A stretch of 32,179 bases of DNA, from positions 1-32,179 of the forward strand of contig JAKAPL010000042.1 in the NCBI GenBank assembly GCA_021807105.1, given 5' to 3'. Shown piece after piece: positions 1 to 8,286 of this stretch (position 1 is the first letter of the stretch; each line of letters starts with the position of its first letter). A program made the position numbers and the translations under genes. The DNA comes from Myxococcales bacterium (GTDB lineage: Bacteria > Myxococcota > Myxococcia > Myxococcales > JAKAPL01). The notes beneath the pieces are model-generated. The model was not told the DNA's origin. It did not search any database and saw nothing but the letters and a program-made list of their open reading frames with translations.

Positions 1-152
1 GGAGGTGCTTTACGCGACGCCTCGTCGGTCGTCGCTCTCGCTTGCCCTTCTCGGCTCGCGGTCTAAAAACGCCTCGCTACGCCGTACCGTGAATAAGACG
101 GGCTAAGGGCAAAGGGGGTAGCTCGTCCCGCTCATGCGGCCATCGCGGCTGG

Positions 153-170
153 TCCCTAGCACTATAGGGA
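153..170 (+). promoter_or_regulatory. Small stem-loop overlapping the ribosome binding site of the HD-GYP gene
   Basis: TCCCTA (153-158) pairs with TAGGGA (165-170) around a 6-nt loop. The right arm is the start of the AGGGAGGAG Shine-Dalgarno region just before the ATG at 178. Folding could partly hide the ribosome binding site. The stem is only 6 bp, so this is a weak call. Positions 1-152 contain no gene that I can support; TTGCCCTT (42-49) and AAGGGCAA (105-112) form a distant inverted pair of unknown meaning. Confidence 0.3.
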
Positions 171-177
171 GGAGACG

Positions 178-786
178 ATGGAGCCAGCACCTCACCCGGA
201 GGGCGTCACCGAGCTGCTCGAGGCGATGCGCGAGCATCATCCCTACACGGCCGCTCACGGGATGCGCGTCGCGGCGTACGCCCGCCGCCTCGCCGCCGCC
301 TGCGGCTACTCCGGCGGCGGAGAGGAGGAGGTCTATTCGATCGCCCTCCTGCACGACATCGGCAAACTCCACGTGCCTGCGCCCATCCTGAGCAAGGCCG
401 AGCCGCTCTCCCCCTGGGAGATGACCCTGTTGCGCCGCCACCCCGAGGAAGGCAGCCGGATGCTGCGGGCTCTCGGGCTCCCGAGGCTCGGCGCCCTCGT
501 CGGCGCGCACCACGAGCGGGTCGACGGGCAGGGCTATCCGAAGGGCATCCGCGGCCGGGCGATCCCCGAGGCCGTCCGGATCGTGACGGTCGCCGACGTC
601 TACGACGCGATCACGAGCGAGCGCTGCTATCAGCACGCCGCTGGCTGGCGGGCGGCCGAGGCGGAGATCCTGCGCGTCGCCGGCACCCAGCTCGACGCAG
701 CGATCGTCTCGGTGTTCCTCGCTCTGCTCGCCCGCGAGCGGGCGAAGAAGCACCGGGCGCCCATGGCGGTCCCCGCGCGGCGGTGA
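178..786 (+). CDS. HD-GYP domain protein, probable cyclic-di-GMP phosphodiesterase
   Basis: This 202-aa protein is essentially a stand-alone HD-GYP domain. The metal-binding HD pair is at 59-60 (LLHDIGKLHVP), followed by H88, the HHE motif at 111-113, the DGQGYP signature at 116-121 and a later D140 (VADVYDA). All landmarks of an active HD-GYP hydrolase are present. Family knowledge predicts hydrolysis of cyclic-di-GMP (or cGAMP) in the cytoplasm. No receiver, PAS or membrane segment is attached, so its input signal is unknown. The start is set by a strong GGAGG-type site a few bases before the ATG. It is transcribed toward the convergent dnaJ and shows no operon partner. The function class is secure; the exact substrate is inferred. 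Confidence 0.88.
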   Translation: MEPAPHPEGVTELLEAMREHHPYTAAHGMRVAAYARRLAAACGYSGGGEEEVYSIALLHDIGKLHVPAPILSKAEPLSPWEMTLLRRHPEEGSRMLRALGLPRLGALVGAHHERVDGQGYPKGIRGRAIPEAVRIVTVADVYDAITSERCYQHAAGWRAAEAEILRVAGTQLDAAIVSVFLALLARERAKKHRAPMAVPARR

Positions 787-961
787 CCGTGTCGCCTCCT
801 TCCCCGCCCCGCGCGGGCTCTCTTGCGGGCCTTCCCGGTGGAGCCCATCGACGCCGGGGCCTCCAGGGGCGGGTCCAGGTCTTTTTCGGCGACCCGTCGG
901 CGGGTGATCCCGCTCCTCGCGCCCGTGCTCCCCTGTTCGGGTGCGCCCGTGCCCCGTCCTC

Positions 962-2089
962 TTACCCGAACAACTCGCGGACCTTGTCGAAGAAGCTGTG
1001 CGCCTGCGGGTGGGTCTGGTCGCCGGACAGCTCAGCGAACCGCTCGAGCAGGTCGCGCTGCTCGCGGGAGAGGTGCGTCGGGGTCTCGACCGCGACCTCG
1101 ACGAGCTGATCTCCACGGCGGCGACCGCCGCTGGACGGGATACCCTTCTCGCGCAGCCGGAACACCCGGCCGTTCTGGGTTCCGGCGGGGACCTTCATCG
1201 CCACCTTGCCGTCGAGGGTGGGCACGTCGATCTGCGCGCCGAGCGCGGCCTGCACGAAGGAGATGGGGACGCGGCAGACCACGTCGTCGTCCTGGCGGCG
1301 GAAGATCGGGTGGTCGCGCACGTGGACGACGACGTAGAGATCACCCGCGGGGCCGCCGCGCTCACCGGGCTCACCCTCGCCGGAGAGGCGGATCCGGGCG
1401 CCGGTGTCGAGGCCCGGGGGGATGCGCAGGGAGAGCTCCGCGCTGCTCTGGACGCGGCCGTCGCCGCGGCAGGCGGGGCAGGGGTCGGCGAGGACCGTCC
1501 CGCTGCCCCCGCAGCGCGTGCAGGCGCGGGAGACGGCGAAGAAGCCCTGCTGGAATCGTTGCTCGCCCGTTCCGCCGCAGGTGGAGCAGCGGCTCTCGCG
1601 ACCGGCGCGGCTGCCGCTTCCCCCGCACGCCTCGCACCTCTTGGGGCGGGGAAGCCGGACCTTGGTCTCGCAGCCGAAGGCCGCCTCCTCGAAGGACAGC
1701 TCGAGGTTGTAGCGCAGATCCGCGCCGCGGTTCTTCGCCGCCCGGGACCGCCGCCCGCCGCCGAACACCTCGCCGAAGATGTCCCCGAAGATGTCGTTGA
1801 TGCCCCCCCCCGGGAAACCGCCAAATCCGAAGGGGAACCCCTCGGCGGCCGCTCCGGACCCGGAGATCCCCGCGTGGCCGAACCGATCGTAGGCCGCGCG
1901 TTTCTCTTCATCCGCGAGGACGGCGTACGCCTCGCTGATCTCCTTGAAGCGCTCCTCCGCCGCCTTGTCGTTCGGGTTCTTGTCGGGGTGGTATTGATGG
2001 GCGAGTCTGCGGTAGGCGCTCTTCAAGTCCTGCGGGGTCGCCTCACGGGAAACCCCGAGAACCTCGTAATAGTCTCTCTTGTCCGCCAT
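962..2089 (-). CDS. dnaJ: Chaperone protein DnaJ
   Basis: This is a 375-aa type I Hsp40 co-chaperone that delivers clients to DnaK and stimulates its ATPase. The J domain occupies about 1-70, with the HPD motif at 34-36. A Gly/Phe-rich linker follows (about 84-112). The zinc-binding region has four repeats: CEACGGSG (C152), CSTCGGTG (C168), CTRCGGSG (C190) and CPACRGDG (C204). The C-terminal substrate-binding domains follow. The length is normal for the family. The ATG at 2089 is chosen because the protein then begins [12 protein letters not shown], as in other DnaJ proteins; the open frame continues to 2137 but the added residues are not family-like. There is no good Shine-Dalgarno. dnaK and grpE are not adjacent. 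Confidence 0.95.
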   Translation of the reverse strand: MADKRDYYEVLGVSREATPQDLKSAYRRLAHQYHPDKNPNDKAAEERFKEISEAYAVLADEEKRAAYDRFGHAGISGSGAAAEGFPFGFGGFPGGGINDIFGDIFGEVFGGGRRSRAAKNRGADLRYNLELSFEEAAFGCETKVRLPRPKRCEACGGSGSRAGRESRCSTCGGTGEQRFQQGFFAVSRACTRCGGSGTVLADPCPACRGDGRVQSSAELSLRIPPGLDTGARIRLSGEGEPGERGGPAGDLYVVVHVRDHPIFRRQDDDVVCRVPISFVQAALGAQIDVPTLDGKVAMKVPAGTQNGRVFRLREKGIPSSGGRRRGDQLVEVAVETPTHLSREQRDLLERFAELSGDQTHPQAHSFFDKVRELFG

Positions 2090-2109
2090 GGCAGGGAGAA
2101 GCCGTGCGC

Positions 2110-2137
2110 AATATAACGCAGGGCCGGAGGAGAGCAA
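2110..2137 (-). promoter_or_regulatory. Candidate sigma70-type promoter of dnaJ
   Basis: On the minus strand TATATT (complement at 2110-2115) matches the -10 consensus at 5 of 6 positions. TTGCTC (complement at 2132-2137) lies 16 bp upstream as a weak -35. Transcription would begin about 15 nt before the ATG at 2089, which supports that start over 2137. I see no CIRCE-type inverted repeat here. Confidence 0.4.
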
Positions 2138-2504
2138 TTCGCGGCGCGACGAATCCGCCGCGGCCGGACTCGCTCCCGAGACTCATTCACCCGCTCGCAA
2201 GCAGCTCCACCGAACGAGGCGGGTGAACGGGGTCGGAACGCAACGGGAGGCCCAGCCCCCACCCCGTCCGTAGAGCCCGTCTGTTCACGGGACGGCGCAG
2301 CGAGGCGGGCGGAATCCTCTCCCCCAAGGGGTCGCAAGGGGGGCAAGCTCTCGTACGCGGGCGCCGGAGCGAACGCCGCTGCCGCCGGACCATGGATCAA
2401 TCTCTAGACGAGGCCAGGAGCCTCACCCCGGCGAAGGGGCAGCCGTGGCCGGCCCAAAGGGGGCAGCCCTCGGAGATCGTCGAGCGTCGATCCGGGATCA
2501 GCGC
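2138..2504. other. Intergenic region between dnaJ and recA with no recognisable gene
   Basis: The dnaJ-recA gap (2090-2541) holds the dnaJ promoter at one end and the recA hairpin at the other. Open frames in between on both strands are Arg/Pro-rich and resemble no known family, as expected by chance at this base composition. I see no repeat, tRNA or riboswitch here. Confidence 0.5.
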
Positions 2505-2534
2505 CGGCCCGCGGAGGCGCGGCTCCGCAGGCCG
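2505..2534 (-). terminator. Stem-loop just downstream of recA, probable terminator
   Basis: A 12-bp stem (2505-2516 with 2523-2534) around a 6-nt loop begins 8 bp after the recA stop codon. In minus-strand RNA the single mismatch becomes a G-U pair, so the stem is complete in the recA transcript. No U-tract follows, so rho-independent termination is not certain. Confidence 0.5.
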
Positions 2535-2541
2535 CGGCGCC

Positions 2542-3618
<1,077 letters not shown>

Positions 3619-3640
3619 GGATTCGCTCTCCTAGTCGAGT

Positions 3641-3666
3641 GAACGTCTGTACGGCCGAGCATACTA
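3641..3666 (-). promoter_or_regulatory. Candidate SOS (LexA) operator and -10 element of recA
   Basis: GAACGTCTGTAC at 3641-3652 fits the GAAC-N4-GTTC type of LexA box except for one base. On the minus strand it reads as a site ending in GTTCA, the conserved part of the LexA site I recall for Myxococcus. A -10 hexamer TAGTAT (complement at 3661-3666) lies 8 bp upstream, so a bound repressor would cover the transcription start. The -35 region is weak. Assignment rests on position and partial consensus. Confidence 0.5.
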
Positions 3667-3766
3667 CCGGACCCCACTGACATCGGAAGCCCTCTACCCG
3701 GCCGACCGCCGGCCGCTGCGGCTGATCCAACGGCTGCAGCGCGCCCCGGCGGGGCAGGGAATGCGC

Positions 3767-4264
3767 TCATGGCCTGCCGCGCACCCAGCGGACCTCGGGG
3801 ACGAGGAGCAGCTCGCTCGCCCGGACCGTGATCCGGGTGAACGTGCGGCCCGGAGCGATCGGCTCGGCCGGAGCGAAGCAGAGGTGCGGCGCGCCGTCAA
3901 TCCGGCGCGCCGCCCGCACCGTTAGCGGGACCCGCGCGCCCCCGCCGGCGAGGGCCGCCTCGATCGTGACGGGCGCGTCGGGGGGAGAGGAGAGCCTGCC
4001 GGCGGCGTCGAGCGAGAAGCCCAGGGGGAGGGAGAGGCAGAGCGCGTCGCCCGCCCCGCTCGCGACGAGCGGCGGGTCGGGGACGAGGACGAGCACGCGG
4101 GGCCCGAGCGCCGGCATCGTCGCGACCAGATCCGTCCGCGCATGCGCGCACGCGAAGAAGAGGGGCGCGAGCCCGCAGGCCAGTACGCGCCGCGCGATGG
4201 AGATCACGATCGCCGGCGGCCCGGCGGGGAAGGGGGCCAGGGGTGAAGGGTCGAAGTCGCTCAT
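3767..4264 (-). CDS. Small exported protein, probable lipoprotein, unknown function
   Basis: I do not recognise the family. The 165-aa product begins 12 bp after the stop codon of the upstream membrane-protein gene and is probably co-transcribed with it. Near the N terminus a twin-Arg n-region, a hydrophobic stretch and LFFAC resemble a lipoprotein signal. A GTG at 4207 would start the protein at MISIARRVLACG and give a cleaner signal peptide (146 aa), so the true start may be there. The rest is rich in Ala, Pro and Val and predicts beta structure without clear motifs. Export is inferred; the function is unknown. Confidence 0.6.
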   Translation of the reverse strand: MSDFDPSPLAPFPAGPPAIVISIARRVLACGLAPLFFACAHARTDLVATMPALGPRVLVLVPDPPLVASGAGDALCLSLPLGFSLDAAGRLSSPPDAPVTIEAALAGGGARVPLTVRAARRIDGAPHLCFAPAEPIAPGRTFTRITVRASELLLVPEVRWVRGRP

Positions 4265-4276
4265 GCTCGCCGGGGA

Positions 4277-6019
4277 TCAGCCCGTCACCGTGCCGTCAAA
4301 GTAGAACCCCCGCGCCGGAGTGGGAGCGCCGGCCACGGTCAGCTCGAGCACGTGCGTCTCGCCGGCGAAGGGGCCCGTGGGGAGGACGAGCTGGTGCAGC
4401 CCAGGCGATTCGATCGTCTCCCGCGCCACGGACTTGCCGTCGATCGCGACATCGAGGTCCACCGGGAAGCCCGAGGGCGATCCGTCTGGGATTCCATAGG
4501 AGAGCGTGAAGGAGCGGCCCATCGGGACGTGGAAGAGGATCCGGCGGGGCCAGCGTTGCGGGTGCGGGTTCATCACGATCATCGTGCGCCGGACGCCGCC
4601 GAAGGAGGGCGCACCGTCGAGCGTCACGCCGGTCATGAGCGATTCCTGCCCGCGGTCGAAGCCCGAGCACTCCCAGCGGTCGACCTGGTTGTTGAAGTAG
4701 TCGCAGGGGACCTCGCCGAGGAACACCTGCGCGTGCTCGATGTCGCGGGCGAGGTCGTACGGGCGCGGCTGCGCCGCCCGGACCGCGCGCGCGCCCGCGA
4801 GGGCGACAAGGAGCGCCGCGCCCGCGGCGAGCCCCCACTTCCAGATCACGGGAGCGATGGGCCGCGGCCCGCCGGCCGGGAAAAACGGGGCCAGAAAGGC
4901 GGCGAGCGGCGCGGCGGAGAGGAAGTAGACCGGATCGGAGAAGTCGTCGCGGTACCAGTCGTACTTCGCGAAGAAGAAGAGCGGCCAGAGGAGCGCGAGC
5001 GCGAAGACGAGGGCGGGGACGAAACGGCGGCGGATCGCGAGGAAGGCGGCGCCCGCGAGCGCCGGCAGGTATAGGGGGAAGACGGCGAGGATGCCGCGCC
5101 CCTGGGGGTCGCGCCAGGCCGGCCATCCCCAGACCGCGCGCAGGCCGACCCAGAATTCGCGGTGGAAGAGGCGGGTATGGGGCTCTATCTCCTGCCTCCC
5201 CGCGTGGACGACGAGCACCCGGTGGTACGCGGTGATCCAGGGGGCGCCGAAGAGCGCCCAGTTCACGCCGGCGGCGACGGCAAGGCCCGGCACGCAGCCC
5301 GCGGCGAACCGCCAGGCCGAGCGCGTGTCGAGCGCGGCGCCCTCCTCGTCCCCGCGCGACGGGAAGAGCGCCCAGAGGCCAAAGGGGACCAGGAAGAAGA
5401 CGTTCGTGATCTTCGCGAAGACCGCGAGGCCCGCGAGCAGGCCGGCGCCCCCCGGCCGGCGCCACGCGAGCAGCGCCGCCGCCCCCACGACGAGCGTGGA
5501 GTAGAAGAGGTCGTTGTTGAACCCGTATGCCTCCTGGGCGACGTGTGGGACCGCGGCGATGGCGAGGCCGAGGACCGAGGCCGCCCAGCGGGCGGCGAAG
5601 CCCGCCGCCAGCTCCGCCGCGAACAGCGCGCAGAGCGCGCCACAGAGGACGTTGAAGGCGAGCGTCCCGACCGCGCCGAGCGCGAGGTAGAACGGCACCG
5701 AGAGGATGGGCATCAGGAGCGGGTGCTTCGGGTACCATTTCCCGTCGCGGCCGACCGCGACGTTCGACCAGTCGTCGGTCAGGTTGTAGTTCCAACCGAG
5801 CCGCCCGTTGAACCAGGAGCGCGGATGGAGGTGGCTCTGGTCGAGCGAGCCGTTCTCGACGATCCCCCGGACGGTGTTGAAGTAGAACGAGCCGTCCCGG
5901 AAGAGCCAGCGGTTCGGCGAGTAGCGGCCCACGGCGATGCTCCCCTGCAAGGCGAGCGCGCCGCAGAAGACCACGATTCGCCATGGGATTCGGTCCAGGA
6001 GTGTTCTCGCGCCGAGCAT
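4277..6019 (-). CDS. Multi-pass membrane protein resembling GT-C glycosyltransferases
   Basis: This 580-aa protein has a short N-terminal cytoplasmic stretch, a first membrane helix at about 14-30, and an acidic loop RDGSFYFNTVRGIVENGSLD (41-60). Many further hydrophobic helices follow to about residue 410. A soluble C-terminal region of about 170 residues then predicts beta strands. The architecture, with an early loop acidic residue and a large periplasmic C-terminal domain, resembles the GT-C fold of polyprenyl-phosphate-sugar-dependent transferases. I cannot identify a definite donor-binding motif, so sugar transfer at the outer face of the inner membrane is only an inference. Its partner is the small gene at 3767-4264. 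The start is the first ATG, with a purine-rich GGATAGGGAA upstream. Confidence 0.72.
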   Translation of the reverse strand: MLGARTLLDRIPWRIVVFCGALALQGSIAVGRYSPNRWLFRDGSFYFNTVRGIVENGSLDQSHLHPRSWFNGRLGWNYNLTDDWSNVAVGRDGKWYPKHPLLMPILSVPFYLALGAVGTLAFNVLCGALCALFAAELAAGFAARWAASVLGLAIAAVPHVAQEAYGFNNDLFYSTLVVGAAALLAWRRPGGAGLLAGLAVFAKITNVFFLVPFGLWALFPSRGDEEGAALDTRSAWRFAAGCVPGLAVAAGVNWALFGAPWITAYHRVLVVHAGRQEIEPHTRLFHREFWVGLRAVWGWPAWRDPQGRGILAVFPLYLPALAGAAFLAIRRRFVPALVFALALLWPLFFFAKYDWYRDDFSDPVYFLSAAPLAAFLAPFFPAGGPRPIAPVIWKWGLAAGAALLVALAGARAVRAAQPRPYDLARDIEHAQVFLGEVPCDYFNNQVDRWECSGFDRGQESLMTGVTLDGAPSFGGVRRTMIVMNPHPQRWPRRILFHVPMGRSFTLSYGIPDGSPSGFPVDLDVAIDGKSVARETIESPGLHQLVLPTGPFAGETHVLELTVAGAPTPARGFYFDGTVTG

Positions 6020-6305
6020 GGGCGCCGTTCCCTATCCTCTAACGGGGCTTCGCCCCAGCCCGACAAGTTGTAGGGGAGCATAGCCGAGGGACTGGAGAAG
6101 GGAAGGGGGCTCCGGTCGAGCCGAGGGTGCGATAAGCTCGCTCCCTGTTGCAAGCCGCGCGAGGCGGCGGTTGGTCCCGAGGGACCGTGGACGACCGGAG
6201 CCCAAGATGGACGTAGCGTGCTGGTTTCCCAACGCCGGGGACGGCCCCAGGCCGGTGAGAACCATTGGAGAGGTGAGAGCTTTTTCGAGTTCGTCCGCGA
6301 GATCG

Positions 6306-6399
6306 ATGGCTGGCTGCCGCTCTTTGCAGTACGTTTTGCAGCGAAGCGACGAGGCCGCCCGTCGCAGCGAAGGGATCGGCTTTCGCAGCAGGCAGCCAT
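6306..6399. repeat. Imperfect palindromic element in the 6020-6499 gap
   Basis: The gap 6020-6499 holds no gene I can support. Within it, 6306-6320 and 6385-6399 form 15-nt inverted arms matching at 13 positions. At the centre GCGACG (6346-6351) pairs with CGTCGC (6360-6365). A separate short palindrome GGTCCCGAGGGACC lies at 6173-6186. The base composition is visibly less GC-rich than the flanking genes. It could be a structured RNA, a decayed mobile element or a regulatory structure. Confidence 0.45.
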
Positions 6400-6499
6400 T
6401 TCACACCAGCCTACTCGGCCGCGGGAGGGCGCGTTGTCCCCGTTCGTGCAGCTCGTCCTGCTGACGAGGATGCGCTGCGTGCCCTTTCCTCTTGACACC

Positions 6500-7501
6500 A
6501 TGCATCGCTCGTCGCATCTGTCGCCGGTGGCCGTCCACGTGCGACTCTCGGAGGCGGAGTTGACCGCGCTGCTCGCTCCGTTCGGGGTCGGGCCGTTGCG
6601 CGTAGCACGGGGGATCGCCTCCGGCTCGATCAACACGAACTATCGCGTCGAGAGCGCGAAGGGGACCTTCTTCGTCCGCCTCGCCTTCGGCCGGAGCGAG
6701 GAAGACCTCGGGCTCGAGACGAGGCTCCTCGACCTCCTGCGCGAGGGCGGCCTCCCCGTCGTGCCGCCGAGGCGCGCCGAGGACGGGGCGGCGTTCGTCC
6801 CCTTTCAGGGCGGGGCGCTGTCGGTCTTTCCCTGGAGCGCGGGCGAGCCTGTCCCGGCGACCGAGGTCTCGGAGCGGCACCTCTGGGAGTTGGGCCGCAT
6901 CCTCGGGAGGCTCCACCGGCTCGGCGCGGGGTTCGCGGCGCGACGGGAGAACCCTTTTGGGAGTGCGACCGCGGCAGGATGGCTCGCCGAGCTGACCGCG
7001 TCGTCGGGACGCGGCGACGCGGAGGTCGCGGCGGCGCTGCCCGCGATCGGAGTGGGGCTCGCCGGCGCGGCCGCGCTCGCCGGGCACGGCGAGACGTGGA
7101 TTCACGCCGACCTGTTCCGGGACAACGTCCTCTGGATGGGCGACCGGATCGGCGCGGTCCTGGACTTCGAGATGGCCTGCACCGCGCCGCCGGTGCTCGA
7201 CGTCGCCGTCACGATGCTCGACTGGACGTGGGAGGAGGGGCGATTCTCGCCGCGACGGGTCCGGCCGCTCGTCGAGGGCTGGCGGCAGGCGCTGGGGCCG
7301 CCTGCGGCGCTGCCCCAGGCGGGGCTCTCGGGAGCGCTGCGCTTCGCGGCGGCCCGGTTCACGCTGTCGCGGCTGCGCGACTTCCATTTCTCGCCGCTGT
7401 CCGATGACGCGCTCGTGCGCAAGGACTGGCGACGGATGCGGGACCGGCTGTCCGCGGCGCTCGCGCTCGGGCCGGCGGGGATCGCGGCGCTCGTGGGGTG
7501 A
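6500..7501 (+). CDS. Homoserine kinase-like protein (ThrB type II, aminoglycoside phosphotransferase fold)
   Basis: This 333-aa protein has the choline/aminoglycoside-kinase fold. A Gly-rich segment SGSINTNYRV is at 41-50, the catalytic loop IHADLFRDNVLW with D204 and N209 at 201-212, and the metal-binding DFE at 222-224. The pattern (GSINTNYRV, HADLFRDNVL, DFEMAC) is that of type II homoserine kinases, which phosphorylate L-homoserine in threonine synthesis. Other small-molecule kinases of this fold remain possible. The frame is open from 6218 but the upstream part is not family-like. The ATG at 6500 is used; a GTG at 6527 (then AVHVRLSEAEL) aligns even better with known N termini. Neither has a clear Shine-Dalgarno. 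No other threonine genes are adjacent. Confidence 0.8.
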   Translation: MHRSSHLSPVAVHVRLSEAELTALLAPFGVGPLRVARGIASGSINTNYRVESAKGTFFVRLAFGRSEEDLGLETRLLDLLREGGLPVVPPRRAEDGAAFVPFQGGALSVFPWSAGEPVPATEVSERHLWELGRILGRLHRLGAGFAARRENPFGSATAAGWLAELTASSGRGDAEVAAALPAIGVGLAGAAALAGHGETWIHADLFRDNVLWMGDRIGAVLDFEMACTAPPVLDVAVTMLDWTWEEGRFSPRRVRPLVEGWRQALGPPAALPQAGLSGALRFAAARFTLSRLRDFHFSPLSDDALVRKDWRRMRDRLSAALALGPAGIAALVG

Positions 7502-7523
7502 CCCCGCCGCAGGGCGGGGTCAC
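7498..7523. terminator. Perfect hairpin between convergent genes, probable bidirectional terminator
   Basis: GTGACCCCGCC (7498-7508) and GGCGGGGTCAC (7513-7523) form a perfect 11-bp stem with a 4-nt loop. The plus-strand stop codon lies inside the left arm, and the minus-strand gene's stop starts at the last base of the right arm. There is no T-tract on either side. Symmetry and position between two converging genes support transcription termination. Confidence 0.6.
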
Positions 7524-7993
7524 TACAGCCCGCTCGTGATGAGCCAGCGATCGCCCTGACGGGTGAATTCCATCCGGTTGATGTCCGAATTATGCTCGGG
7601 CACGTCGCCGGCGGGCATGACCGCGATGAAGTTCTCGGTGTAGAAGTAGGTTGCCTTTGCCTTGTGGTCCGTGGTCTCGATGTGCCGGACGTTGATGTCG
7701 AGCCGCAGGTCCTTGACCTTCGCGAACTGGGCGGGCAATTCCTTCCTCAGGCGGGCGTAGTCCCAGTGGTAGGACGGATCGTCCGGGTGGCCGCGCATGT
7801 CGTAGTAAGAGGGCGAGACCATCGCTAGGATCGCCTTCACGTCGTGCCGCTGGGCGGCCTCGCGGTACTGCTCGATGAGCACGAGCAGCTTCCGGTTCTC
7901 CTTGGTGTCCCGGATCTCGGTGCCGGGGATGAGCGAGGGGGGACACGCGGAGAGAAACAGGGCCGCCGCGGCCAAGGGGAAGAGGTTCTTCAT
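7523..7993 (-). CDS. Lipoprotein with a probable NTF2/SnoaL-like domain, unknown function
   Basis: The 156-aa product starts MKNLFPLAAAALFLSAC, a classic lipoprotein signal: one Lys, a hydrophobic core and an LSAC lipobox with Cys17. The frame is open to 8110, but only the ATG at 7993 places the signal at the N terminus. The mature part has a helical start (LLVLIEQYREAAQRHDVKA) and then strands ending in MEFTRQGDRWLITSGL. This is the layout of small NTF2-like domains, in which a helix is followed by a curved sheet. That fold assignment is a guess from the pattern. The protein should be membrane-anchored after lipidation. No Shine-Dalgarno is evident. It is transcribed divergently from the sulfate operon. 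Confidence 0.7.
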   Translation of the reverse strand: MKNLFPLAAAALFLSACPPSLIPGTEIRDTKENRKLLVLIEQYREAAQRHDVKAILAMVSPSYYDMRGHPDDPSYHWDYARLRKELPAQFAKVKDLRLDINVRHIETTDHKAKATYFYTENFIAVMPAGDVPEHNSDINRMEFTRQGDRWLITSGL

Positions 7994-8248
7994 GGGACCG
8001 GCGTTTCGGTACATTCGCGTCGGATACCGTCCTAACCGACGGCCTGTCAACCTATTCCCGGGACGAGCTGCCCCGCCTCTTACGGGGACGCTCCCACTCC
8101 CGCGACCCAATGCTCTTTGAGCCTATGAATCATCCGCCGCGGCCTCTCCGAGGCGGAGAACGGCCGCGATCCGCGCTCGGTGGGACCGCCCGATTGGCCC
8201 CCGGGATCGACCGTATCGATGGCGCCAAAGGGCGTGCGGCAGACCGAC

Positions 8249-8280
8249 TTGACTAATCTACACGCAGCGAGTAGAGATTA
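8249..8280 (+). promoter_or_regulatory. Candidate promoter and dyad operator of the sulfate assimilation operon
   Basis: TTGACT (8249-8254) is a near-consensus -35 hexamer. TAGAGA (8272-8277) follows after 17 bp as a weak -10. A dyad overlaps both: TAATCT (8254-8259) with AGATTA (8275-8280). The first gene starts at 8287, so the transcript would be leaderless or nearly so, unless translation begins further in. A dyad over the promoter is where a sulfur-responsive regulator could bind; the regulator is unknown. Confidence 0.4.
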
Positions 8281-8286
8281 CGGGCG

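Noticed and set aside
156..172. CACTATAGGGAG resembles the core of a phage T7 promoter
   Set aside because: Only the initiation half matches; the upstream recognition part is absent. AGGGAGG is explained as the ribosome binding site.
886..905. T-run next to a 5-bp hairpin (ACCCG/CGGGT) between the HD-GYP gene and dnaJ as a terminator
   Set aside because: The T-run precedes the stem on the plus strand and reads as A on the minus strand, so it is in the wrong place for either gene.
2090..2137. N-terminal extension of DnaJ from 2137
   Set aside because: The J domain begins at [12 protein letters not shown]. The extension is not family-like and would include the candidate -10 and -35.
6218..6499. 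N-terminal extension of the kinase from 6218
   Set aside because: It crosses the palindromic stretch and has no similarity to kinase N termini.
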